A DNA stretch of 38,823 nt from Alphaproteobacteria bacterium (GTDB lineage Bacteria; Pseudomonadota; Alphaproteobacteria; Thalassobaculales; Thalassobaculaceae), in NCBI GenBank assembly GCA_024742275.1, contig JANSYS010000030.1, forward strand, positions 1 to 38,823, read 5' to 3'. Of this stretch, positions 30,826-38,684 are shown piece by piece (the first letter of the stretch is position 1; every line of letters starts with the position of its first letter). The notes beneath the pieces were generated by a model. It did no database searches. It had not been told where the DNA came from and saw nothing but the letters and a program-made list of their open reading frames with translations. The position numbers were made by a program, and so were the translations under genes.

Positions 30826-31233
30826 TTAGCCGACCGTGACCCACACGCCCTGATCGTCGACGTCGAAGACCGTGCCGGCCGCCGAGCGGGTGCCGGTGCC
30901 GTCAGTCTTCGCGACCGTCTGGTCGTCGACGACGTAGCAGGTGGACGTGATGTCGGCGGCGGTGATGGCGTCGCCGGCGGCCGAGTTGTTGAAGCGGAAG
31001 GTGCCCGATCGGACCTTCACCTGCTTGTCGCCGGCAGCGCCGGCGCTGTTGTCGACCTGCTCTTCGGAGCGGCCGACCGCCTTCAGGCCCGTGGCCGTCG
31101 ATCCCGGCGCGGCATTGCCGGCGTTGAGGACGACGAGCGCACCGATGAAGATCTTGGCGCTCGCCGCGACATTGAAGACGCGGATGCTCCCCTCGCGCTC
31201 GGGGGTGTTCCGATCGGTGGCCAGCGCCGACAT
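30826..31233 (-). CDS. DUF2190-like head protein (capsid decoration slot)
   Basis: A 135-residue beta-rich protein between protease and major capsid genes, starting MSALATDRNTPEREGSIRVF. The small alternating G/A/V pattern and V-F-D-V-D-D-Q-G-V-W-V ending fit DUF2190/decoration-type proteins. The ATG overlaps the protease stop by one base (TGATG). Identity rests partly on position. Confidence 0.65.
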   Translation of the reverse strand: MSALATDRNTPEREGSIRVFNVAASAKIFIGALVVLNAGNAAPGSTATGLKAVGRSEEQVDNSAGAAGDKQVKVRSGTFRFNNSAAGDAITAADITSTCYVVDDQTVAKTDGTGTRSAAGTVFDVDDQGVWVTVG

Positions 31234-31904
31234 CAGGCGGTCTCCTTCTCTTCAGCGAGGGTCTTGGCGTAGACCTCGGGATCGAGGTTCATCTGGGCAC
31301 AGACCTGCAGCTGCTCGTCGGTGAGGCCGTGCTTGCCGGTGACGGCGGAGGCGAGCTGCACCGTGGTGGAGCCCCCCTTGGGAATGAGGACAGGGGCCGC
31401 GGCCACGAACGCCTCGAAGCCCGCCGCGTCCTGGCTGGCGTACAGGATCGCCCATTCCTTCTGCGCGGGCGTGATCTTGCCCGCGTTGATCGCGGCGTTG
31501 ACCGCGGCGGTCGTGCGGTCGCCCATGAGTGTGTTCACCTGCTTCTGCAGGTCCTCGACCATGGACGCGGGCATGAACTTCGACGGATCGGGATTGCCTG
31601 CCGCCTTCTCGACCGAGGCGACGATCGTCTCCAGGTCGGCATCGGCTTTCGCGCCGGCCGCGGCAGCGACCTTGACCAGGCCCTCGCCGGTCTCCTTCAG
31701 GCGGGCCGCCGCCATGGTGACGACCTTGGCGCCATCCTTGGCATCGTCGCCGGTCACCTTGAGCTGAGCGGCCATCGGCTCGATCGCCGCGGCGATCGCA
31801 ACCGAGGAAGCCTTCAGATCCGTGGCGGCCTTGACGACCGCCTCGGCATCGGCGTCGTCCCCCAGGCCAAGGGCGGCCTGAAGGGACTTCAGCAGTTCAT
31901 CCAT
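31233..31904 (-). CDS. scaffold protein from an internal in-frame start of the protease gene
   Basis: An internal ATG at 31904 (MDELLKSLQAALGLGDDADA) has a GGAGA ribosome site 8 nt upstream, unusually good for a site inside a gene. The product would be 223 residues, a helical alanine-rich scaffold. Phage Mu makes gpZ scaffold from the same position of its protease gene I. Capsid assembly around this scaffold and later cleavage by the full-length protein is the expected mechanism. Confidence 0.7.
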   Translation of the reverse strand: MDELLKSLQAALGLGDDADAEAVVKAATDLKASSVAIAAAIEPMAAQLKVTGDDAKDGAKVVTMAAARLKETGEGLVKVAAAAGAKADADLETIVASVEKAAGNPDPSKFMPASMVEDLQKQVNTLMGDRTTAAVNAAINAGKITPAQKEWAILYASQDAAGFEAFVAAAPVLIPKGGSTTVQLASAVTGKHGLTDEQLQVCAQMNLDPEVYAKTLAEEKETA

Positions 31905-32378
31905 GCTGGTGTCTCCGTTGGGGGTGGAGCGGTTGATCGATGTGATCGGGAGGTTGGGCGTGTTGGTGAGCGCGGCCCGCAGGAGCCGGGCGACCTTTCC
32001 GGTCTTCTTGTCCGCGGCGAACACCGGGCTGATGTAGCGGTACTCCCGAGCGACGATCATTGCGGCCGCCTTCGGGGTCCAATCCACATGCGCCCAGATG
32101 CCGTCGTCGCGGATGTCGAACCCCCGCACCCAGCCGGCCGCCGGCGCTACGCCGCCCACCTTGGGCACGGCCGCGTAGTCGGTCTGGTGGTCGTAGTCGA
32201 TCACCATGTCGAGGCCCGGATCCTGGCTTGCCGCCAGCAGGGCCTTGGCATCGTCGATCGAGAACGGCCCCCGGCCGTCCCGCCCCTGGAAGGTGCCCGC
32301 GGGCAGCAGGTGGACCCATTTGGGGGCTTCCCCCTGGTCCGCCTGCAGCTGCCGCATGAGGTGGGCGATCACTGCCAT
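31233..32378 (-). CDS. prohead protease with scaffold domain (Mu gpI-like)
   Basis: A 381-residue protein. Residues 1-150 are the protease domain: D-Y-D-H-Q-T at 61-66, V-A-P-A-A-G-W-V-R and E-Y-R-Y-I-S-P-V-F at 112-120, followed by N-T-P-N-L-P. Residues from 159 on are a helical scaffold. ATG at 32378 (MAVIAHLMRQLQ) is chosen because the frame above it has no phage-like sequence. The gene opens a new operon: palindromic element copy 2 lies 78 bp upstream. Confidence 0.88.
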   Translation of the reverse strand: MAVIAHLMRQLQADQGEAPKWVHLLPAGTFQGRDGRGPFSIDDAKALLAASQDPGLDMVIDYDHQTDYAAVPKVGGVAPAAGWVRGFDIRDDGIWAHVDWTPKAAAMIVAREYRYISPVFAADKKTGKVARLLRAALTNTPNLPITSINRSTPNGDTSMDELLKSLQAALGLGDDADAEAVVKAATDLKASSVAIAAAIEPMAAQLKVTGDDAKDGAKVVTMAAARLKETGEGLVKVAAAAGAKADADLETIVASVEKAAGNPDPSKFMPASMVEDLQKQVNTLMGDRTTAAVNAAINAGKITPAQKEWAILYASQDAAGFEAFVAAAPVLIPKGGSTTVQLASAVTGKHGLTDEQLQVCAQMNLDPEVYAKTLAEEKETA

Positions 32379-32455
32379 CGATCTCTCATCCACGTTGCGA
32401 TGCCGGCCTTGATTGCCGGCCCGATATGGGTGACCTTGATCGGGATCGGTGAGAG

Positions 32456-32480
32456 GCGGCAGGCTGACAGGTGTCAGGGG
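32456..32480 (-). promoter_or_regulatory. palindromic phage operon element, copy 2 (before protease)
   Basis: Same 25-bp element as at 20084 and 38352: GCGGCAGG, then CTGACAGGTGTCAG, then GGG. It lies about 78 bp upstream of the protease start and beyond a terminator-like structure ending the gpF unit. In Mu the late promoter PI also precedes gene I. No clear -10 box for the vegetative sigma factor is visible downstream, consistent with activator dependence. Confidence 0.75.
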
Positions 32481-32601
32481 GCCGCAAGCGAGAAGGCCGC
32501 CAGGCGCAGGACGACGCGATATCGCCGCCGATCGACTCCGAGCTTCCCGCCCCTCGATCGGCATGCCGTTTCCCGGCGCATTTAACGATTAAAGCGGCGT
32601 T

Positions 32602-32705
32602 AAAAAATCTGGGAGCCCCGATGGGGCCACCGGCGCATGAAGCCCGTCCACGGGCCTCTGAGGGCGAAAGAGAGGGGTGGCGATATCGGCCCCTCGATCG
32701 GGGCC
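32602..32705 (-). terminator. hairpins and U tract after gpF
   Basis: The minus-strand transcript passes GGCCCC/GGGGCC (32688-32705) 9 nt after the gpF stop, then a GCCCC/GGGGC stem (32615-32627), then six U (32602-32607). The U tract is 7 nt from the second stem, so strength is uncertain. It separates the gpF unit from the protease unit. The remaining gap to 32480 is AT-patchy and has no gene. Confidence 0.45.
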
Positions 32706-32713
32706 TGTGCCGG

Positions 32714-33838
32714 TCAGCCGGAGGTGACCCGCTGGACGACCAGGCGGCCGTCGCGATCGCGCTCGATATCGACGTCCACCGTGCGGCCCTCCGCCTCCAG
32801 TCGGACCTTGCGGCGGCGCCCGGCGCCGGCCACCTGTCCGTCCGCGATCGCTCGGTTGACCAGGCGCCACGCGTCCGGATCGGCGAGCGACTTGCCCGCC
32901 CGGAGCGAGGCGATCGTGTCGGCCGACACGGTGACGGTCTGCACTGCCGCCTTCATCGAGCGCATGAGCCGCTCCGGCGCAACGGCGACCGCGTGGGTCC
33001 CCTGGATCTTGCCCGCATGGAAGCGCTCGAAGTGATCCGAGGCGGTGAGCTGATCGACCATCGGACCCGCCACATCGGCCGGCGCGCGGTCCAGCTTCTC
33101 GACCATCAGGTCGCCGATCGCCGCCTGGCCCGCCTTGCCGACATTGTAACCGAAGCCGGGGTCAATCCCGACCGGCGTCTCGATCACCTTGCCGGTGTTG
33201 CGGTTGCGGACCTTGCGGGTCTTCACCTTGGGATCGGCCGACACCTTCAGGCCACGGCGATCGAGGTCGGCCTGGGAGAGCTGCTGGACATAGCACCGGC
33301 AACCCCAGCCGTTCATCGGGTAGTGGGTGTCCCACCAGGGATGGTCGGCCGGCAGGACCGTGCCGTGCCAGGCGGCGTGCTGCTCGCGGCGCCTGCTGTC
33401 GTCGATCGTCACGTAGCGCAGGAACGGCCGGGCCTTCTTGATGCGCTGGACCCGGTCCCATTTCCCGGCATGCATCGACTGGTGCAGGTTGGTGTCGAAG
33501 ATCGTGCGCAGCCTCGCCGGCGAGCCGAGCTGGGCGGTTGTGATCTCGCCGGTCCGGGGATCCACCACCTCGCCCTTGCCCCACCATCCCTTGCGCCGGA
33601 GCACCGGCTCCAGCTCCTTGCGGAATTGCTGCGGCGTGCTGCCGTTCCTGATCGCGTCGGAGAGGGCGGCCGATATGTCGGTCAGGACATCCAGGCTCGC
33701 GACCTTGGCGACGGTGAAGGCGCGGGCGTGCTCACCCTCCCACACGTCGCGCCAGTCGAAGGAGATCGCGAAGCCGCGGCGGCGGAAGTAGTCGATCGCC
33801 TCCTCGGGGTCGACGGGCTGGAGATCAATCGTCGCCAT
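32714..33838 (-). CDS. phage head morphogenesis protein (Mu gpF-like)
   Basis: A 374-residue minor head protein. The Mu-F domain is visible as I-F-D-T-N-L-H-Q-S-M-H-A-G, H-A-A-W-H-G-T-V-L-P-A-D-H-P-W-W, and H-Y-P-M-N-G-W-G-C-R-C-Y-V, the last a likely metal-binding cluster. The C-terminal 140 residues are a separate domain. It overlaps the portal gene by 14 nt and ends the first late operon. Confidence 0.9.
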   Translation of the reverse strand: MATIDLQPVDPEEAIDYFRRRGFAISFDWRDVWEGEHARAFTVAKVASLDVLTDISAALSDAIRNGSTPQQFRKELEPVLRRKGWWGKGEVVDPRTGEITTAQLGSPARLRTIFDTNLHQSMHAGKWDRVQRIKKARPFLRYVTIDDSRRREQHAAWHGTVLPADHPWWDTHYPMNGWGCRCYVQQLSQADLDRRGLKVSADPKVKTRKVRNRNTGKVIETPVGIDPGFGYNVGKAGQAAIGDLMVEKLDRAPADVAGPMVDQLTASDHFERFHAGKIQGTHAVAVAPERLMRSMKAAVQTVTVSADTIASLRAGKSLADPDAWRLVNRAIADGQVAGAGRRRKVRLEAEGRTVDVDIERDRDGRLVVQRVTSG

Positions 33839-35417
33839 CGAGGGCGCCCACCGAGGCGGCGATCCGCGCGGAGAAGCCGGCGCGGGCCAGGACCTCGCGC
33901 AGGTTGGTGTCGTCCATGTCGCCCATGCGCTTCACCAGGGCGGCCTTGACCTGGTCGAGACTGTCGGCCGCCTCGATCTCATCGAGGAGCGGGGCGAGCA
34001 GCGGTTCGATCAGCGGCTCCCACTCTTCGAGCGCCGTTTCGCTGAGGCCGACGATCGCCGCGTCCGTCTCGGCCGCTTCCTGGGATGCCCGAATGGTGGC
34101 GGTTTCGATCTCGGCCGGAAGCGGGTCAGCAGGTGGGGCGCTTGAGGGCGATGTGCTGGCGGGTGGGGGCGCTGCGCTTTGCGGCGTCAGCAGCTCGTCT
34201 TCGTCGCCCGGCAGGGGGGCGCCGAACTTCTCGCGCACCCAGCCCTGGCCGATCTTCAGCCCCCGGTCGATCAAGGGGGTGATCCCCTCGGAGAACGCCT
34301 TCAGGTCGACGCTGTCCGGGATCTCCATGCGGATCCTCGGATAGGTCTTCTGCGGCCCGTAATTGAGATCGACGATCGGGCGGATCAGATCGCGGTTCAG
34401 GGTCGCCGCCGCCTGGCTCGCGTCGCTGCGCATGATGTCCTTGCGGACTTCGTCATGCACCTTGGCCGCGGCCATCGACCCACCCTTCACCTCGGTGGTC
34501 AGGGTCTGCCCCAGCACCGCCTTGGAGACCTGGCGGTCCAGCCAGTCGGCGAAACGCTCGTACTGCTCGCTGCCGCTGCCGCCGCCGGCCTTGTTCTCGA
34601 TGAACTCGATCATCATGGTCTTCGGCATGATCGCGGCGGCGTCGGTGCCGATCGAGCTGACGGCGCGCAGCAGGATCTCCTTGTCCTCCTCGGTGGCGCC
34701 GTTCTCGTATTTGCCGACCCGGATCGGCATGCCGTAGACCTCCAGAAAGGTCACCCAATCCTTCAGGTCGTAGTTTTTGAACAGGTAGGCCCAGGCAACA
34801 GACCGGGCGAGGCCGCCGCGGATCGGCAGCCCGGATTTCGCCTTGGCGAAATGCGTTATGAAACAGAACGGCTCCAGCGGCTGCGGGCCGCCCTCGGCGC
34901 GCAGCAGCACGCGCTGGCCTGTGTGCCGATCGAACTCGAACCACTCCGGCCGGCGCCACTCCAGGCGCGACGGTACCCACTGGCGCTCGCTGACGTCCCA
35001 CAGGATCTCGGTCACCGAGTAGCCTTTGCCGATCGCGTCCAGGATGTCGATCAGCTCGTCCTCGATCTCGTCTCGGGTCAGCCAGTCGCGGATGAAGTCG
35101 GCGATCTCTTCTTCCCGCGCGCTGTCGCCGCCGGCTTCGACGGTGATGTCGAGCTGGGCGACCGCGCGTTTGCGGGTGCCGAGCACGGACATGTAGTGCC
35201 AGTCCTTCTCCTCCATCTCCTCCGCCAGCTCCATGAGCGGCGTCGGATCGCCGTTCTCGCTGGTGAGCAGCAGCCGGGCGAGGCGGCCGGGGGTAAGACC
35301 CTGAGCCGGATGGCCGCCGATGATCGAGCGCACTCCGGATATGGTCGGGCCAGCCTTCTCCTCGCGCAGGCGGGAGAGATCGACCGGGTTGCCGAATTGA
35401 TCGAGTAGTTGTGCCAT
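33825..35417 (-). CDS. portal protein (DUF935, Mu gp29-like)
   Basis: A 530-residue portal from ATG at 35417. DUF935 landmarks: G-L-T-P-G-R-L-A-R-L-L, M-E-E-K-D-W-H-Y-M-S-V-L-G-T-R-K-R-A-V, G-Y-S-V-T-E-I-L-W-D and Y-G-M-P-I-R-V-G-K-Y. A proline/serine linker lies near 405-430. It is the ring through which DNA enters the head. It starts on the last base of the terminase stop codon. Confidence 0.93.
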   Translation of the reverse strand: MAQLLDQFGNPVDLSRLREEKAGPTISGVRSIIGGHPAQGLTPGRLARLLLTSENGDPTPLMELAEEMEEKDWHYMSVLGTRKRAVAQLDITVEAGGDSAREEEIADFIRDWLTRDEIEDELIDILDAIGKGYSVTEILWDVSERQWVPSRLEWRRPEWFEFDRHTGQRVLLRAEGGPQPLEPFCFITHFAKAKSGLPIRGGLARSVAWAYLFKNYDLKDWVTFLEVYGMPIRVGKYENGATEEDKEILLRAVSSIGTDAAAIMPKTMMIEFIENKAGGGSGSEQYERFADWLDRQVSKAVLGQTLTTEVKGGSMAAAKVHDEVRKDIMRSDASQAAATLNRDLIRPIVDLNYGPQKTYPRIRMEIPDSVDLKAFSEGITPLIDRGLKIGQGWVREKFGAPLPGDEDELLTPQSAAPPPASTSPSSAPPADPLPAEIETATIRASQEAAETDAAIVGLSETALEEWEPLIEPLLAPLLDEIEAADSLDQVKAALVKRMGDMDDTNLREVLARAGFSARIAASVGALDGDD

Positions 35418-37084
35418 CACCAGGCTCCCTGTCGGAACAAGCCGCCGCTGCGTCGATCTTCATCCGGGTACGGCTCGCCGGTGCGGGATTTCGGGGCGGG
35501 CTTGTAGCCGTAGTGGACGACGTCGCGGGCGAGCGCGCAGAACAGATTGAAGATCGCCACAGCACTATCGGCGTGGCGCTTGCCGCCATCGGTTCCCTCG
35601 GTGCGGACATTGCGCGGCACCTTGGCGACACCGTTGATGTTCTGGATCTGACGGAGATCGTCGCGCACGTCCCGATCAGCCGGGATCAGGATCGTCTTGT
35701 CGGTGAACGCAGCCTGGAACTTGGGCATGTGCTCCCGCAGGAAGGCGTCGTTCGGCATCAGCTCAACGATCAGCTCGGGGCCGTACTTGATGCGGGCCTC
35801 CTGGGCGAGTGCCATGCCGTTGCCGTTCGCATCCAGGATGCCGCCCTCGAACTTCGGCAGGGTGTCGCCAAGCCAGAAGAGGATTTGGCGTTGCTGAGGG
35901 TAGGGGCATTGCCTCAACTCCAGGACCACTTTGACCTGGCGCGTCAGATCCTGTGCGGTCTGGCCGATTGCAATGTCGGTGCGGTCCTGCCGCATACCGA
36001 AATCCTCGCCGATCGCGGTCCCGGTGTCGTCGAGCAGCTCGTCGAGGACCGGGCGAACCTCGCGGTTCAGCCAGTCGTCGATCGCCGCCTCGCGGACCAC
36101 GTCGCTGAGATCCAGGAAGTTGGTCGATGGCGGCGCCCAGCGGATAACCTTGTAGGCGGGGATCGAGCAGGCCTCGATCGCGGCGAGCGACAGGAGCTGG
36201 CCTTCGCCCTCGCGGGGGATGGCATCCAGCTCTTCCTTCATCGCGGCGATGTCGGTGCCGTAGCTGCGTCGGATCCGATCGTACCACTCGCGTTTGGCCT
36301 CGGCGGTCGGCTCGGTCCCCCGGATCAGACAGACCCGCTCGAACAGGCCGTTGGCTACCGCGTCGTCGAAGGTAGCGCGGTGGATCTTGTAGTCGTACTT
36401 CCCGGCGCGGGTGTCCTTGATCAGCTCGTTGAACGGATTGGCCTGGCCGTTGTGGGTAGAGATGATCCGGATGGCGCCTCCCCAGATCAGCAGGGCGTTG
36501 ACGGCCTTCAATACCTCCTTCACCGCCGCGTGAAAGGCCGCCTCGTCGACAATGACCCGACCCTGCAGACCCCGGATGTTGGCGGGGTTGGAGGACAGGG
36601 CCTCGATCTTGAAGCCCGACGCGAAGCGGATGCGGTAGCTGGTGATCTGTTTGGATGTCCCGTCCTCCTGGACGTCGTCCCAGACATACACGCCGATCCG
36701 TAGCTTCTCGCGGGCGACGACCTCGGCGAAGCGCGCGCAAGTCGCGATGAACTCCAGACCCTTGGACTTGGTGTCGCCGATGTAGAAGGTGTTGTCGCCG
36801 CCGGCACTGCGGGCGGTCATGGCGATCGTCGTGCTGTCCAGCGCCTCGGCATAGGTGAATCCTGTTCGGCGCCCCTTCTCGGCGAGCTTCAGAGGGCTTT
36901 GGTCCTCGACCCACTTGCTCTGGTGCTTCATGAGGATCCCCTCCGCGAGGGGATCGTGGCCGGCCGGTGGCAGGACGCTGCCGAGTTGATCCAGATCCTC
37001 GTCCGGAACGTCGCCGACATAGGCGCCGGCCGGCGTGTCGCGGGGCAGCGGCTTCCCGGTCTCTTCGATCACGATGCTGTTCAT
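35417..37084 (-). CDS. terminase large subunit (Mu gp28-like)
   Basis: A 555-residue packaging motor/nuclease. The ATPase carries a Walker-A-like K70-G-R-R-T-G-F-T, Walker B R-V-I-V-D-E with D180-E181, and the coupling motif S-T-H-N at 209-212. The RNase-H-like nuclease has acidic D361, D418 and D506 (K-R-H-A-D-S-A-V-A). Mu-type enzymes package by headful into host flanks. Overlaps DUF3486 by 4 nt. Confidence 0.95.
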   Translation of the reverse strand: MNSIVIEETGKPLPRDTPAGAYVGDVPDEDLDQLGSVLPPAGHDPLAEGILMKHQSKWVEDQSPLKLAEKGRRTGFTYAEALDSTTIAMTARSAGGDNTFYIGDTKSKGLEFIATCARFAEVVAREKLRIGVYVWDDVQEDGTSKQITSYRIRFASGFKIEALSSNPANIRGLQGRVIVDEAAFHAAVKEVLKAVNALLIWGGAIRIISTHNGQANPFNELIKDTRAGKYDYKIHRATFDDAVANGLFERVCLIRGTEPTAEAKREWYDRIRRSYGTDIAAMKEELDAIPREGEGQLLSLAAIEACSIPAYKVIRWAPPSTNFLDLSDVVREAAIDDWLNREVRPVLDELLDDTGTAIGEDFGMRQDRTDIAIGQTAQDLTRQVKVVLELRQCPYPQQRQILFWLGDTLPKFEGGILDANGNGMALAQEARIKYGPELIVELMPNDAFLREHMPKFQAAFTDKTILIPADRDVRDDLRQIQNINGVAKVPRNVRTEGTDGGKRHADSAVAIFNLFCALARDVVHYGYKPAPKSRTGEPYPDEDRRSGGLFRQGAW

Positions 37085-37647
37085 GCCGCGCTGCGGACGC
37101 CGAGAATGTCACGGCGGATCTGCGCCGCCTGGTCGGCTGTCAGGCCCTTCTCGCTGCAGGCCGCCGCGATCTCCACGGCCTCGGCGAACTCGTCGACCTT
37201 GGCGACGAAAGCCTCCAGGCGTTTAACCTCTCGGTCCTGGTCGAAGCGGGCGGCCTTGGACAGCCGCTCGATCGCGGCGGCGAGCTGTGCCGCGTCCTTG
37301 GGCGTCAGCTCCACCTTGCCGTCGATCGGTGCCAGCAACGTCGTCAGCAGGCCGTGCAGAAGCTCGATGTTCAAGCGGGTGTTGCGGTCCTCGCCGGCCT
37401 CGCCATGGCGGGCGATCACCGCCTCCGCTATGCCTCGCGAGCGTTTGATCTGCTCGGCGACCGCGTCGATCTCCTTGGTATATTCCCCGAGCGCGCTGCG
37501 CCCGGGCAAAATCTCGGGATCGATGCCATCCAGTTCGTGAAGCTTGGCCATGATTTCATCGATCGTGCGGCCATCCTGGGTGCGCAGCCGGTCGATCAGC
37601 TCGCGGATCTCTAAGGGTAGGCGGTCGATCTTACTGGGCGTCGCCAT
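37081..37647 (-). CDS. DUF3486 family protein (Mu gp27 slot, terminase small subunit-like)
   Basis: A 188-residue protein starting MATPSKIDRLPLEIRELIDR, with D-G-R-T-I-D-E-I-M-A-K-L-H-E-L and a long coiled-coil C-terminus. The S-K-I-D-R-L-P opening is characteristic of DUF3486, which in Mu-like phages lies immediately before the large terminase and likely acts as its small subunit. Confidence 0.85.
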   Translation of the reverse strand: MATPSKIDRLPLEIRELIDRLRTQDGRTIDEIMAKLHELDGIDPEILPGRSALGEYTKEIDAVAEQIKRSRGIAEAVIARHGEAGEDRNTRLNIELLHGLLTTLLAPIDGKVELTPKDAAQLAAAIERLSKAARFDQDREVKRLEAFVAKVDEFAEAVEIAAACSEKGLTADQAAQIRRDILGVRSAA

Positions 37648-37648
37648 G

Positions 37649-37954
37649 TTAGATCCCGATCGAGGGCTGCTTGACGCCGTCCACCTGGATGTGACCTTCG
37701 GCCGCCGAGACACCGCGCTTCGTGATCGACGCCACCATGATCTGGCCCTCGACCATCTCGGTCTTGACGCAATCGGCCCCAGCGAGGAACCGCAGCTCGT
37801 CGCGGACCACGTCGCGGGTGACCCCGACCCGGTGCCCGAACTTCTTGAGGGCCGTCTCGATCACGCTCTCGTTGGCGTGGCCGCCGACGTCTTTGAGGAG
37901 GCGCAGGATCACCAGACGACGGTCGGCGGCAAGGAAGTCCTGGAACGGGCTCAT
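37649..37954 (-). CDS. small winged-helix-like phage protein (Mu gp26 slot)
   Basis: A 101-residue protein starting MSPFQDFLAADRRLVILRLL. It has helix pattern I-L-R-L-L-K-D, N-E-S-V-I-E-T-A-L, R-D-V-V-R-D-E-L-R-F-L, like the winged-helix VpaChn25_0724-type phage proteins found beside DUF2730 genes. DNA binding is possible. Overlaps the DUF2730 gene by 4 nt. Confidence 0.7.
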   Translation of the reverse strand: MSPFQDFLAADRRLVILRLLKDVGGHANESVIETALKKFGHRVGVTRDVVRDELRFLAGADCVKTEMVEGQIMVASITKRGVSAAEGHIQVDGVKQPSIGI

Positions 37955-38295
37955 GACTTGGCGTCCTTGCTCATCAGGTAGGCCGTCAGCCGGTCGATCG
38001 AGCTTTTGAGGCCCTCGATGTCGTTTTTCGTGTGCTCGGTGGAGGTGGAGATCTTCGCGACCTCGGTTGTCAACTCGGCGAACGCCGTGGCGGTGGGAAG
38101 GGTGTCCAGCCGGTTCTTCAGGCGGTCGACCTCGGTGCCGAGATGGTCGACCTTCTCGTCGCGCGTCTTGAGCGCGTCGGCGAATGCCGCCTCGGTGATC
38201 AGGCCCCGGCGCAGCAACCACACGAGGTAGCCGCCCGCCGGAAGGAGGACGAGGTTAGCGAGCTGAGCCCAGCGGAGGAGGTCGTCGAGCGTCAT
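37951..38295 (-). CDS. DUF2730-like membrane-anchored coiled-coil protein
   Basis: A 114-residue protein starting MTLDDLLRWAQLANLVLLPA. One N-terminal membrane helix is followed by a long coiled coil (D-H-L-G-T-E-V-D-R-L-K-N-R-L). DUF2730 proteins open the Mu-like late head operon; function unknown, possibly lysis- or membrane-linked. AGGGA lies 7 nt before the ATG, inside an inverted repeat that could hide it. Confidence 0.78.
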   Translation of the reverse strand: MTLDDLLRWAQLANLVLLPAGGYLVWLLRRGLITEAAFADALKTRDEKVDHLGTEVDRLKNRLDTLPTATAFAELTTEVAKISTSTEHTKNDIEGLKSSIDRLTAYLMSKDAKS

Positions 38296-38299
38296 TCGG

Positions 38300-38332
38300 T
38301 TGTCCCTGATCGCGCGCGCGGTCAGGGGACAA
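38300..38332 (-). promoter_or_regulatory. leader hairpin enclosing the ribosome site of the first late gene
   Basis: TTGTCCCTGA (38300-38309) pairs with TCAGGGGACAA (38322-38332) with one bulged base, around a loop that includes (CG)5. On the minus-strand transcript the 3' arm contains AGGGA, the ribosome site of the DUF2730 gene. Its pairing would block initiation. It could be a translation switch for the first late operon. Confidence 0.55.
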
Positions 38333-38351
38333 TGAAACGAGGGCGGGGAGT

Positions 38352-38376
38352 GCGGCAGGCTGACAGGTGTCAGGGG
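38352..38376 (-). promoter_or_regulatory. palindromic phage operon element, copy 3 (before DUF2730)
   Basis: GCGGCAGG, then CTGACAGGTGTCAG, then GGG, identical to copy 2. It lies 57 bp upstream of the first structural gene. The same element precedes the protease and gpW genes. Likely the binding site of a phage late activator. Confidence 0.75.
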
Positions 38377-38389
38377 TCGGATATATTCT

Positions 38390-38422
38390 GGTGGCCGGGT
38401 TCTAACACTCCGAACCCCCACC
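38390..38422. terminator. bulged hairpin upstream of the first late operon
   Basis: GGTGG-CC-GGGTTC pairs with GAACCC-CCACC, an 11-bp stem with a two-base bulge and a 9-nt loop. It resembles a terminator for transcripts coming from the right (middle/early side), though no U run follows. From here to 38638 no gene is recognised on either strand. Confidence 0.4.
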
Positions 38423-38638
38423 CGAGCGCTGGTTAGATAACCGCTACGCCGATAAAGTTGATCAAAATATCTGTCTTGGTCGATGGCAAAATGGGGTGGG
38501 AAGCGGCGGGTCGTTAAGGCAATCCCGGGGACTGGAAAAGCGTCAATAGCAGATGTCTAGAGTTGTGGAGCGCAGCAACCCGCATTGATCTCCAGGCATC
38601 ATCATAAAAGTCGAGCTAAAGCCGGGGGAGAAATCTGG

Positions 38639-38684
38639 ATGGAGTGCTTTCGGATCGATGAGAGTGGTTATACAGGCTTCGACC
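38639..38684 (+). pseudogene. start of a DUF3800-like gene, cut by the IS256 element
   Basis: ATG at 38639 follows a GGGGGAG ribosome site by about 9 nt and opens M-E-C-F-R-I-D-E-S-G-Y-T-G-F-D. The aromatic-x-I-D-E-S-G-x-T-G opening is the DUF3800 N-terminal motif with its acidic residues. After 15 codons the sequence enters the IS256 terminal repeat, so the gene is disrupted. The rest may lie beyond the element, outside the window. DUF3800 genes are common in mobile and defence contexts. Confidence 0.6.

Noticed and set aside
13875..38295. Gene transfer agent
   Set aside because: GTAs of alphaproteobacteria have a different gene set and siphovirus-type tail; this region has Mu-type head genes, a contractile tail, Com and a phage methyltransferase.
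38390..38422. tRNA or tmRNA 3' end (T-arm-like GGTTC...GAACC)
   Set aside because: The stem is longer than a T-arm, lacks the T-loop consensus and CCA-end stem, and no partner arms are found upstream.
11450..38444. Direct repeats marking att sites (GATAACC at 11466 and 38435)
   Set aside because: Only about seven bases are shared, each part of its own inverted repeat; too short to support integration ends. Mu-type ends were also looked for and none could be shown.
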